From NCBI GenBank assembly GCA_031553685.1, contig JAVBLE010000066.1, positions 1 to 35,803 of the forward strand: a DNA stretch of 35,803 nt. The letters run 5' to 3'. A program made the position numbers and the translations under genes. Source of the stretch: JAFGVL01 sp031553685. Lineage in GTDB: Bacteria > Bacteroidota > Bacteroidia > Bacteroidales > Paludibacteraceae. The first letter of the stretch is position 1. Each line of letters opens with the position of its first letter. Below the pieces are notes generated by a model. It saw only the letters and a program-made list of their open reading frames with translations. It searched no databases and was not told the origin of the DNA. Positions 5,582 to 15,335 of the stretch are shown here, piece after piece.

Positions 5582-8500
5582 ATGAAACAAATATTTAATC
5601 TAAGAACGGTTCTCCTGACTGCTATTATTGCCTTGTTGGGAGGAACAGGAACGAGCCTTTTGGCGGTAAATATAGCACCGGGAGGAAACTACTCGCAAAG
5701 TTTTGACGGGATAGGCAGTTCGGCAACCGCTACACTACCCGACGGGTGGAAAATAGAAAATATTACGACCGAACGAACTGTGTCAAGTGCATACGCAGGG
5801 TTATCAAACACTACCACTTATGCGTTGAACGCTGGCACAGCCATGTCGTCGAGCGCAGCCAACGGCAAGTATAACTTTGCCGGAAGCTCGGCTACCGACC
5901 GTGCTGTGGGAGGGATATCGTCCAGCAACGGATCGAAATCCATAAATATGTTTTTGAAACTGACCAATTCGGGCAGCACAAGTATCAATAGCTTTAATAT
6001 CAGTTATGATGCCGAAAGGTACCGGAATGGGAATAATGATGAAGGATTTTCTATCCGTCTTTACTTTTCTACCACCGGCGAAGCTAATTCGTGGACAGAA
6101 ATACCTAATTTCATTGCTACATTCAACCGAAATTACGACAACAATGGTTCGACATCCAATCCAATGGAAACCATAAACATCTCCGACACTTTTAATCAAA
6201 CCATTGTTGCCGGCAGCGATATTTATTTTGCATGGAGTTACTCTGTTACCAGGGGTGCGCGTACCACCGAAGCTCAGGCTGTCGGTATTGACAATATCTC
6301 GATTACGGCTGTCAACGGCGGAACAACCCCCACCATCAATGTAAACCCAAGTAACTTGTCGACTTTTTCGACTGTGGTAGGCGACTCTGTCATATCGGGT
6401 AATATTGTAGTAACCGGGGCCAACCTGACACAAAACATTACTGTCAGCATTATAGGCAACAATCCAAGTATGTTCATTCCGTCGGTTACCTCGATAACCC
6501 CCAATGGACCTACTACCATGACCGTTAAATACAAACCGACAGCAGCAGGAGTACACAATGCTATCCTGAGATTTTCGAGCAATGGAGCTACTACCGTGAA
6601 TGTATCACTCGCAGGCGTAGCCCAAGGACCGGCTACGATTGCAATGGGTGGAACTTACTCGCAGGCTTTCGACTATATCGGTTCCGGTGCTGAAGCAACC
6701 TTGCCTCCATGCTGGAAAGTAGAAACTGACACCATTTTGTCTCATATCAACTCGGCTTACAGCGCCGTTACTACAAACACTACCCAGCATGCTTTGACAT
6801 ACAACCAGGCAATGAGCGCCAGCGCCACCGGTGGAATTTACAATTTCGGAGGTTCGTCGGCTACCGACCGCGCTGTGGGCGGATTGCTTTCGGAAACAGG
6901 CGATGTACGGAGTATAAATGTAATGCTGAAATTACAAAATACAGGCTCTCAGAACATCAATAATTTTACGGTAAGCTATGATGCCGAAAAATACCGGAAT
7001 GGTACAAATCCGCAATATGCCACTATCATTACTTATTATTCTTATACAGGAGCCGAAGGCTCGTGGCAGGAAGCGCCAATGCTTGGGGTAGCATTCCCCG
7101 GAGGCGACCCGAACAACGAAGGATCGACTACCAACCCGATGCAAACAGTACAGGTATCTAATATCCTGAACCAGTCGCTGGTGGCAGGTCAGAGTATTTA
7201 TTTAGCGTGGAATATATCTACTTATGGCGCAACTGCCGTCAATGCGAAAGCCTTGGGTATCGATAATGTGGTGATTAAAGCCAATGGGACAACCAGTCCT
7301 ACCATTTTTATAACCCCGCCTCTGATCGATCCGTTCTCTACCTCGGTAGGCACGCCTATCGCTTCGAGATACATCAAGGTAAACAGTGTAAACCTTACTC
7401 AAAATATCACTGCCAGCATACTTGGTGCCGACTCGCTGATGTTCTCCGTATCAAAAACCTCCATCACAAGAAATGTACTTGACTCAATACGGGTTACTTA
7501 CAACCCTACGGCTGTCGGAAACCACACAGCCAGATTGGTGTTGACCAGCAACGGAGCCAATACAATCACTATCCCGTTGAGCGGATATGCGTCGGCAGCA
7601 GCTACCATCAGCACCGGTACTCCTTATACACAAAACTTTAATGGAATAGGGATCAGTGCTCTGGCTACCTTGCCTCCGAGCTGGAAAATGGAGAATATTA
7701 TGGGTGCACGCTCGATTAGCTCAGCCTATTCTACTGTAACCACCACTACCACCAACCGGGTTTTAGAATATAATATAGCCATGGAAGAAGAAGCCACACA
7801 TGGGCGATACAACTTTGCCGGCTCGGCAGAAAACGACCGCGCTATCGGAGGGCTTTCGTCAGGAACAGGTTCGCAAACGGTAAATATGTTCTTACAGTTG
7901 ACCAATACCGGCGCTGCAGCTATCAGTAAGTTCCATATAGGATACAATGCCGAACGATATAGAAACGGAAGCAACGAAGCCGGTTTCTCCATCCGCTTCT
8001 ACTACTCTACCACAGGGGCTGCTAACTCGTGGACAGAAGTAAGCGGATTGCAGGCAAGCTTCGACAAAAATGATGATAATCTGGGAAGCATACCAAATCC
8101 ATTGGAAACCAAAGCCGTTGCCGGAGCTGTAGGCCAGACACTGGCTGCCGGAGGTAAAATCTATTTTGCATGGAGCTACTCGGTTACTTCGGGCGAAAGC
8201 ACTAGCAATGCGCAAGCTATAGGTATCGACGATATTATTATTATGGGTATCCCTGCTAGGTCAGGACAAAATATTTTTGTTCACCCTACTACTTTGCCTG
8301 TGCTTATTACCAATGCAGGCAGCAGTATAACTTCGCAACAGATATTGGTGGGAGGGTCTGGTTTATATGCAAATATATCTATAGGTACAAATTCAAACCT
8401 ATTCACACCATCCATTACAAGCATTCCATATAATGAAGTTAAGTTGGTAACCGTCACTTATAGCCCTACAGCTGTTGGTACACATACTGCTTCTTTAAAT

Positions 8501-11464
8501 TTCACTTCTCCTGGAGCAACTACAGTAACTATAACACTAAACGGAAATGCCCGCCAGGCAGCCGGCATTACTTCTGCTACAGCTTACACTCAAAACTTCA
8601 ATGAGATGGGAAGCGGCTCTGTTGCCCTGTTGCCTCCAAGCTGGAAGGTAGAAAAGAGTGTGGATGTACGCGATGCTACTTCTTCGTACAGCAGCATAAC
8701 GGGGTTATATACCGATTTTGATTTAGCAACCGGAGTAGAAATGAGTTCTACTGCTCAAAGCGGGGTGTATAATTTTGCCGGTACAGCAACCGACAGGGCG
8801 TTGGGTGGCCTGACCGGAGGTACTTCTCCTAAAACCATCAATATGCTATTGCAACTTAAAAACACTGGGACAGACAGTATCCATGCCTTTGATATTGAGT
8901 ACTACGCCGAACGCTACCGCAATGGGTCAAACCCAGCCGGGTTCTCGGTAAGATTCTACTATTCGACTACCGGCGCAGCCGACTCGTGGGTAGAAGCCGG
9001 CAACCTGAACACTTCGTTTACCCCTAATGCCGACAATAACGGTGCTTCTTCCCATCCTATGGAAATTAAGGTAGTAAACAGTGTACTGAACCAGGCGCTC
9101 GCAGCCGGACAAACTATTTACTTCGGGTGGAGCTACTCGGCAAGTACCGGCACCAATACTGCCAATGCACAGGCTATAGGTATCGACAATGTAACAATTA
9201 CAGCCACTACACCTACACCACTTATCCTGGTTGAGCCAAGCATTTTGCCCCGTATGATCAGTACGGTAGGGGCTACGGTTACTTCGCAAAATATCTTTGT
9301 AAGTGGCGAACTGCTAACCAACGATATTACGGTAAGTGTAAATGGCGCTAATTCAACTATGTTTAGCCCGTCGGTAACGACTATCGATAAGGATACACCA
9401 ACCGAAATCACGGTAAGCTATACACCTACAACCGCCGGAAACCATACAGCCAATCTGGTATTCAGTAGCAACGGAGTAACTCCTGTAACCATTCCGCTTA
9501 CCGGAACAGCTGCCGATGGAGCTACTATCAGCACAGCAGTAAACTATACACAAAATTTTGATACTATAAGCAGTTCTGCCGAAGCAACACTACCTGTAGG
9601 CTGGAAAATGCAAAATATCAGTGGAGCGCGCAATATTAATGCAGCTTCTTATGCCAATATAGCTACCAACACTACGCAGTATGCTCTGGTTTATAATCAA
9701 GCGATGAGTTCGAGTGCTGCCAACGGAAGATATAACTTTGGCGGTGGTTCAGAAACAGACCGCGCTATTGGAGGTATCTCGTCCGGCTCTGCTTCGCAAA
9801 CTATTAACATGTTGTTGCAGTTGAGCAATATCGGTAGCGACACTATCAAATCGCTTGAGATAGGATACAGTGCCGAGCGTTATAGAAATGGTACGAATGC
9901 TGCCGGTTTCTCTGTACTATGTTATTATTCCGGTACAGGTACTGCAAACTCCTGGATCCCTGTTTCTGATGGAGGAGTAAGCTTTACCCCTAATGCCAAT
10001 AACAATGGTTCGACTACCAACCCGGTGGAAACCAAATATGGAGATGGAACTATCGATATAGAAATAGCTCCAGGAGCTACTTTTTATTTGGCATGGAGTT
10101 ACTCCGTAACCTCAGGAAGCACTACCAGCAATGCACAAGCTATTGGTATAGATGATATTACAATCACAGCTTCAGGAACTACAGTTGCTACACCCGAAAT
10201 TTTGGTTAGCCCGGCTAAAACTATCAGCTGTTTCAACAGCACTGCATTGAATGGAAAATCTACAAGTAGCCCCCTTAGTATTGGCTGCCTCAACCTGAAA
10301 GAGAACATAGAAGCTCATATTGTAGGCACCAATGCCAACATGTTTAAAGCATCGTTTACAAGCACTCCTAAGCATGGCGTTGTTCCAATTACCGTTACCT
10401 ACACTCCCAAAACAAACGGAAACCACAGTGCTAAATTAATCCTTAGCAGCTTGGGTGCTGCCGATGTAATAATTCCATTATGTGGTACTTGTTCGAGCGG
10501 CGGAGGAACTGAAGCCGTTTTGACCGAAGCAGATGGATATTTCCAAGACTTTAACAGCATAGGTTCATCGGCTACAGCAGCATTGCCTGTAAGCTGGAAA
10601 ATTGAAAAAGTTAATCAGGTACGCTCGGTAACAAGCGCATTCAGCGGATTGGCAAATACAACCGAATACACTAAAGCTACCGGTAGCGCGTATATCCCGG
10701 ACAACTCTCCGGCGGGTATGTATAACTTCTGCAGTTCAGCAGACTCGTACGAAAGAGCCATCGGCGGTTTTGCTTCCGACACACAAGCCAAAAGCGTAAA
10801 CATGTTCCTCAAATTGAAAAACGGAACTTCACACAATATTAACAGTTTACTTGTGATGTACGATGTAGAAAGATACAAACGAGGTACAAACTCGGCAGGG
10901 TTCTCCATGCGTTTCTACTACTCCACAACCGGAGCTGCCAACTCATGGACTGAAATTACCGCCTGCAAACGGTTATTCGTTGCATCATGCCCTACATGTC
11001 CCGATGTGGTTACAATGGTAGATATGATCAGCACGCCGGTAACCAGCGGTTCCTACATTTACTATGCTTGGAGCTATTCCGTAGATTCGGGTACAAACAC
11101 AGCCAATGCTCAGGCATTAGGTATCGATAATGTTTTCTTCTATTATCAACCAAATGGCAACTATAACCTGCAAGCCTTACCGGGCTTACGAAGCGCAGCA
11201 ATAAGCCAAGCGGAGGAAAATACCGAAAGCGTAGCATCGCCCAAGTTGGTTGAAAGCATAAGCGAACCTGCCATCCTGATCAGTTCGGGCAAAGGGTTTA
11301 TCAATGTCAACTTGCCTGCCGACGCCAATATCCAGGTGGTAAGCATGCAAGGTGCTACAGTAAAAGCGCTGAAAGGCACTAAAGGTTTAAATACCATCAA
11401 CTTGCCTCAAGGTGTGTATGTAGTAAAAGCAAGCGATACGGTAACTAAAGTTATGGTGTATTAA
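5582..11464 (+). CDS. giant modular T9SS-secreted surface protein (1960 residues)
   Basis: A signal peptide (MKQIFNLRTVLLTAIIALLG) is followed by six copies of a roughly 215-residue beta-rich module. They begin near residues 36, 358, 681, 1001, 1321 and 1651, each with a Y-x-Q-x-F start, then P-x-x-WK, a D-R-A-x-GG core (ERAIGG in the last), a Y(D/S)AE(R/K)YRNG-like strand and a closing QA(I/L)GIDN. Five Ig-like segments of about 100 residues alternate with them, carrying VTYxPT and H-x-A-x-L marks like choice-of-anchor/ASH-type domains. The last about 70 residues (GKGFINVNLPADANIQV, LPQGVYVVKA) look like a T9SS type A sorting domain, so the protein should cross the outer membrane and be displayed or released. 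The period is close to 963 bp. The single-module protein at 33911 is a relative. No catalytic motif is visible; adhesion or carbohydrate binding is only a guess. Confidence 0.85.
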   Translation: MKQIFNLRTVLLTAIIALLGGTGTSLLAVNIAPGGNYSQSFDGIGSSATATLPDGWKIENITTERTVSSAYAGLSNTTTYALNAGTAMSSSAANGKYNFAGSSATDRAVGGISSSNGSKSINMFLKLTNSGSTSINSFNISYDAERYRNGNNDEGFSIRLYFSTTGEANSWTEIPNFIATFNRNYDNNGSTSNPMETINISDTFNQTIVAGSDIYFAWSYSVTRGARTTEAQAVGIDNISITAVNGGTTPTINVNPSNLSTFSTVVGDSVISGNIVVTGANLTQNITVSIIGNNPSMFIPSVTSITPNGPTTMTVKYKPTAAGVHNAILRFSSNGATTVNVSLAGVAQGPATIAMGGTYSQAFDYIGSGAEATLPPCWKVETDTILSHINSAYSAVTTNTTQHALTYNQAMSASATGGIYNFGGSSATDRAVGGLLSETGDVRSINVMLKLQNTGSQNINNFTVSYDAEKYRNGTNPQYATIITYYSYTGAEGSWQEAPMLGVAFPGGDPNNEGSTTNPMQTVQVSNILNQSLVAGQSIYLAWNISTYGATAVNAKALGIDNVVIKANGTTSPTIFITPPLIDPFSTSVGTPIASRYIKVNSVNLTQNITASILGADSLMFSVSKTSITRNVLDSIRVTYNPTAVGNHTARLVLTSNGANTITIPLSGYASAAATISTGTPYTQNFNGIGISALATLPPSWKMENIMGARSISSAYSTVTTTTTNRVLEYNIAMEEEATHGRYNFAGSAENDRAIGGLSSGTGSQTVNMFLQLTNTGAAAISKFHIGYNAERYRNGSNEAGFSIRFYYSTTGAANSWTEVSGLQASFDKNDDNLGSIPNPLETKAVAGAVGQTLAAGGKIYFAWSYSVTSGESTSNAQAIGIDDIIIMGIPARSGQNIFVHPTTLPVLITNAGSSITSQQILVGGSGLYANISIGTNSNLFTPSITSIPYNEVKLVTVTYSPTAVGTHTASLNFTSPGATTVTITLNGNARQAAGITSATAYTQNFNEMGSGSVALLPPSWKVEKSVDVRDATSSYSSITGLYTDFDLATGVEMSSTAQSGVYNFAGTATDRALGGLTGGTSPKTINMLLQLKNTGTDSIHAFDIEYYAERYRNGSNPAGFSVRFYYSTTGAADSWVEAGNLNTSFTPNADNNGASSHPMEIKVVNSVLNQALAAGQTIYFGWSYSASTGTNTANAQAIGIDNVTITATTPTPLILVEPSILPRMISTVGATVTSQNIFVSGELLTNDITVSVNGANSTMFSPSVTTIDKDTPTEITVSYTPTTAGNHTANLVFSSNGVTPVTIPLTGTAADGATISTAVNYTQNFDTISSSAEATLPVGWKMQNISGARNINAASYANIATNTTQYALVYNQAMSSSAANGRYNFGGGSETDRAIGGISSGSASQTINMLLQLSNIGSDTIKSLEIGYSAERYRNGTNAAGFSVLCYYSGTGTANSWIPVSDGGVSFTPNANNNGSTTNPVETKYGDGTIDIEIAPGATFYLAWSYSVTSGSTTSNAQAIGIDDITITASGTTVATPEILVSPAKTISCFNSTALNGKSTSSPLSIGCLNLKENIEAHIVGTNANMFKASFTSTPKHGVVPITVTYTPKTNGNHSAKLILSSLGAADVIIPLCGTCSSGGGTEAVLTEADGYFQDFNSIGSSATAALPVSWKIEKVNQVRSVTSAFSGLANTTEYTKATGSAYIPDNSPAGMYNFCSSADSYERAIGGFASDTQAKSVNMFLKLKNGTSHNINSLLVMYDVERYKRGTNSAGFSMRFYYSTTGAANSWTEITACKRLFVASCPTCPDVVTMVDMISTPVTSGSYIYYAWSYSVDSGTNTANAQALGIDNVFFYYQPNGNYNLQALPGLRSAAISQAEENTESVASPKLVESISEPAILISSGKGFINVNLPADANIQVVSMQGATVKALKGTKGLNTINLPQGVYVVKASDTVTKVMVY

Positions 11465-11491
11465 TATAAATCATACTTAAGTAAAAACATG

Positions 11492-11525
11492 AAGCCCCGG
11501 CGAGAAAGTCTCCGGGGCTTTTGTT
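11492..11525 (+). terminator. terminator of the giant surface protein gene
   Basis: AAGCCCCGG and CCGGGGCTT form a perfect 9-bp stem around an 11-nt loop, followed by TTTTGTT. It lies 28 nt after the stop codon. Confidence 0.9.
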
Positions 11526-11592
11526 ATGCAAATTTGCCCAACCCAAAACTGTTTTGTAGCTTTGATGTCTAAAAAAATACCGCAGAAAAACA

Positions 11593-13026
11593 ATGGATCA
11601 ATTAGCACAACTTTTCACTCAATATTTCGGTTCCAAACCTACAGAAATAACCAAACTAAAAGGCGCCGGCTCCAACCGAATCTATTTTCGCCTGACGAAC
11701 GAGAACCATCAAGCCATTGGCGTGCAGGGCGAATCGAACACCGAAAACAAAGCCTTTGTAGAACTGGCAAAACACTTTACCCAAAAAGCATTGCCCACCC
11801 CAACCGTTTTTGCCCACACGCCCGATTATCAGTTTTATATCCAAGAAGATTTGGGAAATATTTCTCTTTTTGATTATATAAGCGAAGGACGAAGCACCGG
11901 CATTTTCTCTTTCCAAGAAAAAGAAATGTTGTTTAAAACCATCGAGCAGCTTCCCCGCATGCAATTTGAAGGTGCCGAAGGGTTAGACTTTTCACTATGT
12001 TATCCGCAAGCCGCATTCGACCGCAGCACCGTGATGTGGGATTTGAATTATTTCAAATACTGTTTCCTCAAATCGACCGGCATAGAATTCTTCGAACCGG
12101 CATTAGAAAAAGATTTCGACCAATTAGCCAACGATTTGTTGCACGATCAAACCGAAACATTCCTGTACCGCGATTTCCAGTCGCGCAATGTGATGATAAA
12201 AGATGGTGCACCTCGCTTTATCGATTTTCAAGGCGGACGCAAAGGACCTGTTTACTATGATGTAGCTTCGTTCGCTTGGCAAGCCAAAGCCAATTTTCTC
12301 GACGAATTGCGAAATGAATTGGTGGATCGTTACCTGCAAGCTGCTCAAAAATATTTTTGTATCGATAAAAAAGACTTTATCGAAAAGCTCAACCTGTTTG
12401 TTTTCTTCCGCACATTGCAAGTATTGGGCGCTTACGGCTTTCGCGGATTTTTTGAGCAAAAGCCGCATTTTCTCGAAAGCATTCCGTTTGCCATCCATAA
12501 TTTGAAAGATATTTTATCGAAAAATAATTTTTCAAAATACCCACATCTGACCGAAGTGCTGAAAAATGTATGCAATTCGCCTCAATTTGCACCTAAAGCC
12601 CCAAAGGTTTATGACACTTCAAAGTTAACTGTAACCATTTACAGCTTCTCTTACAAAAAAGGCATTCCCGAAGATACTTCAGGCAATGGTGGCGGATATG
12701 TGTTCGATTGCCGCGGCATACACAACCCGGGACGGTACGAAGACTACAAACAACTGACCGGATTAGACCAACCCGTTATCGACTTCCTCGAACAAGGCGG
12801 CGAGATAGCCAAGTTTTTAAAGTCTGTTTATAAACTTGCCGAAGCGCATGTAGAAGATTATTTGGAACGCGGATTTTCCAACCTTATGTTTTGCTTCGGC
12901 TGCACCGGCGGACAACACCGTTCGGTATATTCGGCACAACATTTAGCCGAACATTTATCTGAAAAGTATGGCGTAAAGATAAATCTGACGCACCGCGAAC
13001 AACGGATTTTTAGGAGTTACAACTAA
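11593..13026 (+). CDS. aminoglycoside-phosphotransferase-like kinase fused to a RapZ C-terminal domain
   Basis: Residues about 1-330 look like the phosphotransferase (APH) fold of the AmgK group of sugar kinases. The catalytic loop is YRDFQSRN (192-199, Asp194 as candidate base, Tyr where many have His). The metal-binding motif is FIDFQGGRKGPVYYD, with Asp211. Residues about 340-477 match the RapZ C-terminal domain, ending in GCTGGQHRSVYSA at 436-448. In E. coli that domain binds glucosamine-6-phosphate and controls GlmS through small RNAs. AmgK phosphorylates N-acetylmuramate during cell-wall recycling. The fusion therefore suggests a link between amino-sugar recycling and sensing, but that is inference. 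I believe the same pairing occurs elsewhere in Bacteroidetes. The ATG at 11593 follows the upstream terminator, and no other gene shares the transcript. Confidence 0.85.
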   Translation: MDQLAQLFTQYFGSKPTEITKLKGAGSNRIYFRLTNENHQAIGVQGESNTENKAFVELAKHFTQKALPTPTVFAHTPDYQFYIQEDLGNISLFDYISEGRSTGIFSFQEKEMLFKTIEQLPRMQFEGAEGLDFSLCYPQAAFDRSTVMWDLNYFKYCFLKSTGIEFFEPALEKDFDQLANDLLHDQTETFLYRDFQSRNVMIKDGAPRFIDFQGGRKGPVYYDVASFAWQAKANFLDELRNELVDRYLQAAQKYFCIDKKDFIEKLNLFVFFRTLQVLGAYGFRGFFEQKPHFLESIPFAIHNLKDILSKNNFSKYPHLTEVLKNVCNSPQFAPKAPKVYDTSKLTVTIYSFSYKKGIPEDTSGNGGGYVFDCRGIHNPGRYEDYKQLTGLDQPVIDFLEQGGEIAKFLKSVYKLAEAHVEDYLERGFSNLMFCFGCTGGQHRSVYSAQHLAEHLSEKYGVKINLTHREQRIFRSYN

Positions 13027-13045
13027 CTTGTGATGCACAATCTTT

Positions 13046-13075
13046 CGTCATTGCGGGCTTGACCCGCAATCGCAG
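13046..13075. repeat. third ATTGCGGG palindrome, between convergent genes
   Basis: ATTGCGGG (13050-13057), CTTGA and CCCGCAAT (13063-13070) match the rimO copies at 2700 and 2815. It lies 24 nt after the kinase/RapZ stop, in the short gap before the convergent YgiQ-like gene, and may also act as a terminator hairpin. Confidence 0.85.
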
Positions 13076-13086
13076 AAAACGACCAA

Positions 13087-14958
13087 CTATTTCTTATTCC
13101 CAAAGAAAAATTTATGTTGCCGTTGCTTCTCTTCTTTGGTGCGGGCTACAAAAACAGGTTCGAGCGTATAGGGATGGTAGCCCGAATAATAAATCTCGGT
13201 GGCAAGCGTCATGGGCGTTGGGGTAAAGTCCTGCACTTGCTCCAAACGGAAATTCAGACCGCGAACTTCTTTAGCCAACTGCCCCATATCCTGCTCGGTA
13301 CAGCCCGGATGCGACGATATAAAATAGGGTATCAACTGTTGTTTCAGCCCTGCCTGTGCGTTAATCCGTTCAAATTGCTTGTTGAACTCCTTAAACAAAC
13401 CGAACGACGGCTTCCGCATGATGTTCAATACCTTATCCGAAGTATGTTCGGGCGCCACTTTGAGCCGTCCGGACACATGTTTCTCAATCAGGCATTTGGT
13501 ATAATCGACATGGCTTCTATTCACCCCCTCATCGTCTGCACGATGCAAAAGCATATCATAACGCACACCGCTGCCTATAAAGGATTTCTTGATAAACGAA
13601 AAACTATCTACTTCCTTGTAAATATCCAACAACGGGCGATGGTCGGTATTCAGGTTTTTGCAAACCGAAGGGAAAATGCAGGAAGGCTTTTTGCATTTTT
13701 GGCAAATAGTCAAGTCCTTGCCCTGCATTTGGTACATATTGGCAGATGGTCCGCCAAGGTCGGATAAATAACCTTTAAAATCGGGCATTTGTCCAATCTT
13801 TTTTATCTCTTCTAAAATGGATTTTTTGCTACGCGAAACTATAAACTTGCCCTGATGTGCCGAAATAGTACAAAACGCACACCCCCCGAAACATCCCCGA
13901 TGCAGATTGACCGAGAACTTAATCATATCAAACGCCGGAATGGTTTTGCCTTTGTACTTTGGGTGTGGAAGCCGTGTGTAAGGCAAATCGAACGAGGCGT
14001 CCAGCTCCTCCGAACTCATAGGCGGAAAAGGCGGATTAACTACCACTATTTTTTCTCCTACTTGCTGATAAATCGTTTGCGCTTCCATCTTGTTTGATTC
14101 CTCTTCGATGGTCTTAAAATTAGAAGCATATTTTCGTTTGTCTTTCAGACATTCTTCGTGTGAGAATAAAACCTCCCCCCTGCCCCCTCCTAAGGAGGGG
14201 GAGACAGATAATGATTGAGACAATGATATTTTTTGTATGTCCGTTTTTGTATTTTTTTGAGAGGAATTATTATTTGAGATAGAATTTTTAACCGAAGCCA
14301 CTCCCCCTCCTTGGGAGGGGGCCGGGGGGAGGTGTGTAAGGTACGCCGTCTGTGAAATATCCTTAATAGAATGGAAATCTTCACCCGCTTTCAATCTACT
14401 GAGCAACTCACGCAAAGGCTTCTCGCCCATACCATAAATAAGTAAATCGGCTTGTGTATCGACCAAAATGGAGGGTTTGAGTTTATCCGACCAATAATCA
14501 TAATGTGTGAACCGGCGAAGAGATGCCTCAATCCCGCCAATCACAAGCGGAACATCGGGATAGAGTTTTTTGATAATTTGAGCATAAGTAATGGTTGTAT
14601 AATCGGGACGAAAACCGGCTTTGCCATCGGGTGAATAGGCATCATCACTGCGAAGGCGTTTGTTGGCAGTGTAATGGTTTACCATGCTATCCATACAACC
14701 TGCCGAAATGGCAAAAAACAATCGCGGGCGACCCATCTTTTTAAAATCACGCAAATCGTCGCGCCAGTTCGGTTGGGGTACAATAGCCACCCGCAAACCT
14801 TCGTCTTCGATAATGCGCCCAATCACCGCTGCTCCAAACGATGGATGATCGACATACGCATCGCCCGAAAAGAGGACGACATCCACCTCGTCCCATCCGC
14901 GTATTTCGAGTTCTTTTCGGGTGGTAGGCAACCACTGTTTGAGGTCTGTTTTTTGCAT
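13087..14958 (-). CDS. ygiQ: YgiQ family radical SAM protein with an in-frame inverted-repeat insert
   Basis: This 623-residue protein starts KQWLPTTRKELEIRGWDEVDVVLFSGDAYVDHPSFG, the typical opening of YgiQ-type radical SAM proteins. RGCFGGCAFC near residue 350 supplies the three cluster cysteines. Other family marks are SLRRFTHYDYWSDK, VAPEHTSDKVL and YFISSHPGC. The function is not established. Residues about 205-262 are unlike the family: LPPAPSQGGGVAS, a low-complexity Ser/Asn/Lys/Gln stretch, and SLGGGRGEV. They map exactly to an inverted-repeat insert at 14171-14333 that keeps the frame open. The insert lies between the N-terminal domain and the radical SAM core, probably in a surface loop. 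The gene converges with the kinase/RapZ gene. Confidence 0.93.
   Translation of the reverse strand: MQKTDLKQWLPTTRKELEIRGWDEVDVVLFSGDAYVDHPSFGAAVIGRIIEDEGLRVAIVPQPNWRDDLRDFKKMGRPRLFFAISAGCMDSMVNHYTANKRLRSDDAYSPDGKAGFRPDYTTITYAQIIKKLYPDVPLVIGGIEASLRRFTHYDYWSDKLKPSILVDTQADLLIYGMGEKPLRELLSRLKAGEDFHSIKDISQTAYLTHLPPAPSQGGGVASVKNSISNNNSSQKNTKTDIQKISLSQSLSVSPSLGGGRGEVLFSHEECLKDKRKYASNFKTIEEESNKMEAQTIYQQVGEKIVVVNPPFPPMSSEELDASFDLPYTRLPHPKYKGKTIPAFDMIKFSVNLHRGCFGGCAFCTISAHQGKFIVSRSKKSILEEIKKIGQMPDFKGYLSDLGGPSANMYQMQGKDLTICQKCKKPSCIFPSVCKNLNTDHRPLLDIYKEVDSFSFIKKSFIGSGVRYDMLLHRADDEGVNRSHVDYTKCLIEKHVSGRLKVAPEHTSDKVLNIMRKPSFGLFKEFNKQFERINAQAGLKQQLIPYFISSHPGCTEQDMGQLAKEVRGLNFRLEQVQDFTPTPMTLATEIYYSGYHPYTLEPVFVARTKEEKQRQHKFFFGNKK
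14171..14333. repeat. inverted pair of GC-rich palindromes inside the YgiQ-like gene
   Basis: About 33 bp beginning ACCTCCCCCC and containing CCCCCTCCTAAGGAGGGGG at 14171-14203 recurs in inverse orientation, with a few changes, at 14300-14332. The 96 bp between are AT-rich. Each end is itself palindromic. The whole resembles a miniature inverted-repeat element that was read through in frame (minus-strand peptide LPPAPSQGGG ... SPSLGGGRGEV). Confidence 0.85.
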
Positions 14959-15014
14959 CGCGAAAAGAAAAAACTCCGTGCTTTTGCATGGAGTTTATAT
15001 TTAATAGTTTTAGT

Positions 15015-15335
15015 TCAAGATAATTGCAAAAGTCCTTTTAACCCTTCATTTAGCTTTTTCATTTCTGCGTCGGACAAATCTCCCAATTCGCCAAGTACCA
15101 AATCAGAATCTATTGTGGCAATTTTACCGACACGAATCACAGAAGGCACTTTCAGTCCGTTGTTTTGGGTAGGAAAAACAGGAACATCATATTCTGTTTT
15201 CCATTTTAACTCTGATGTAATAAAACTAATTGTTACATCCATCTCATTTTCACACAGAACTACTGCCGGTCTTATCTTATTTCTTTTTAAATCTGAAAAA
15301 GGAAATGGTATTAAGATAATATTCCCTTTCTTCAT
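15015..15335 (-). CDS. MazF/PemK-like toxin
   Basis: This 106-residue protein opens KKGNIILIPFPFSDLKRNKIRPAVVLCEN, matching the G-D/N-I-x-x-x-x-FPFSD...KxRPAVVL pattern of MazF/PemK toxins. It continues with a conserved L-K-V-PSVIRVGKI strand. These toxins are usually ribosome-independent endoribonucleases that cut mRNA and halt growth. The start overlaps the stop of the upstream antitoxin by 4 nt (ATGA), so the two are translated together. The pair sits between the YgiQ-like gene and a T9SS gene. Confidence 0.88.
   Translation of the reverse strand: MKKGNIILIPFPFSDLKRNKIRPAVVLCENEMDVTISFITSELKWKTEYDVPVFPTQNNGLKVPSVIRVGKIATIDSDLVLGELGDLSDAEMKKLNEGLKGLLQLS

Noticed and set aside
5804..6556. 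250-codon minus-strand frame inside the giant gene
   Set aside because: It is antisense to a clearly coding, modular protein. Similar antisense frames recur in each module copy.
13046..13075. Ordinary terminator between convergent genes
   Set aside because: The hairpin may terminate transcription, but it is a copy of the rimO repeat and lacks a T-run, so I list it as a repeat.
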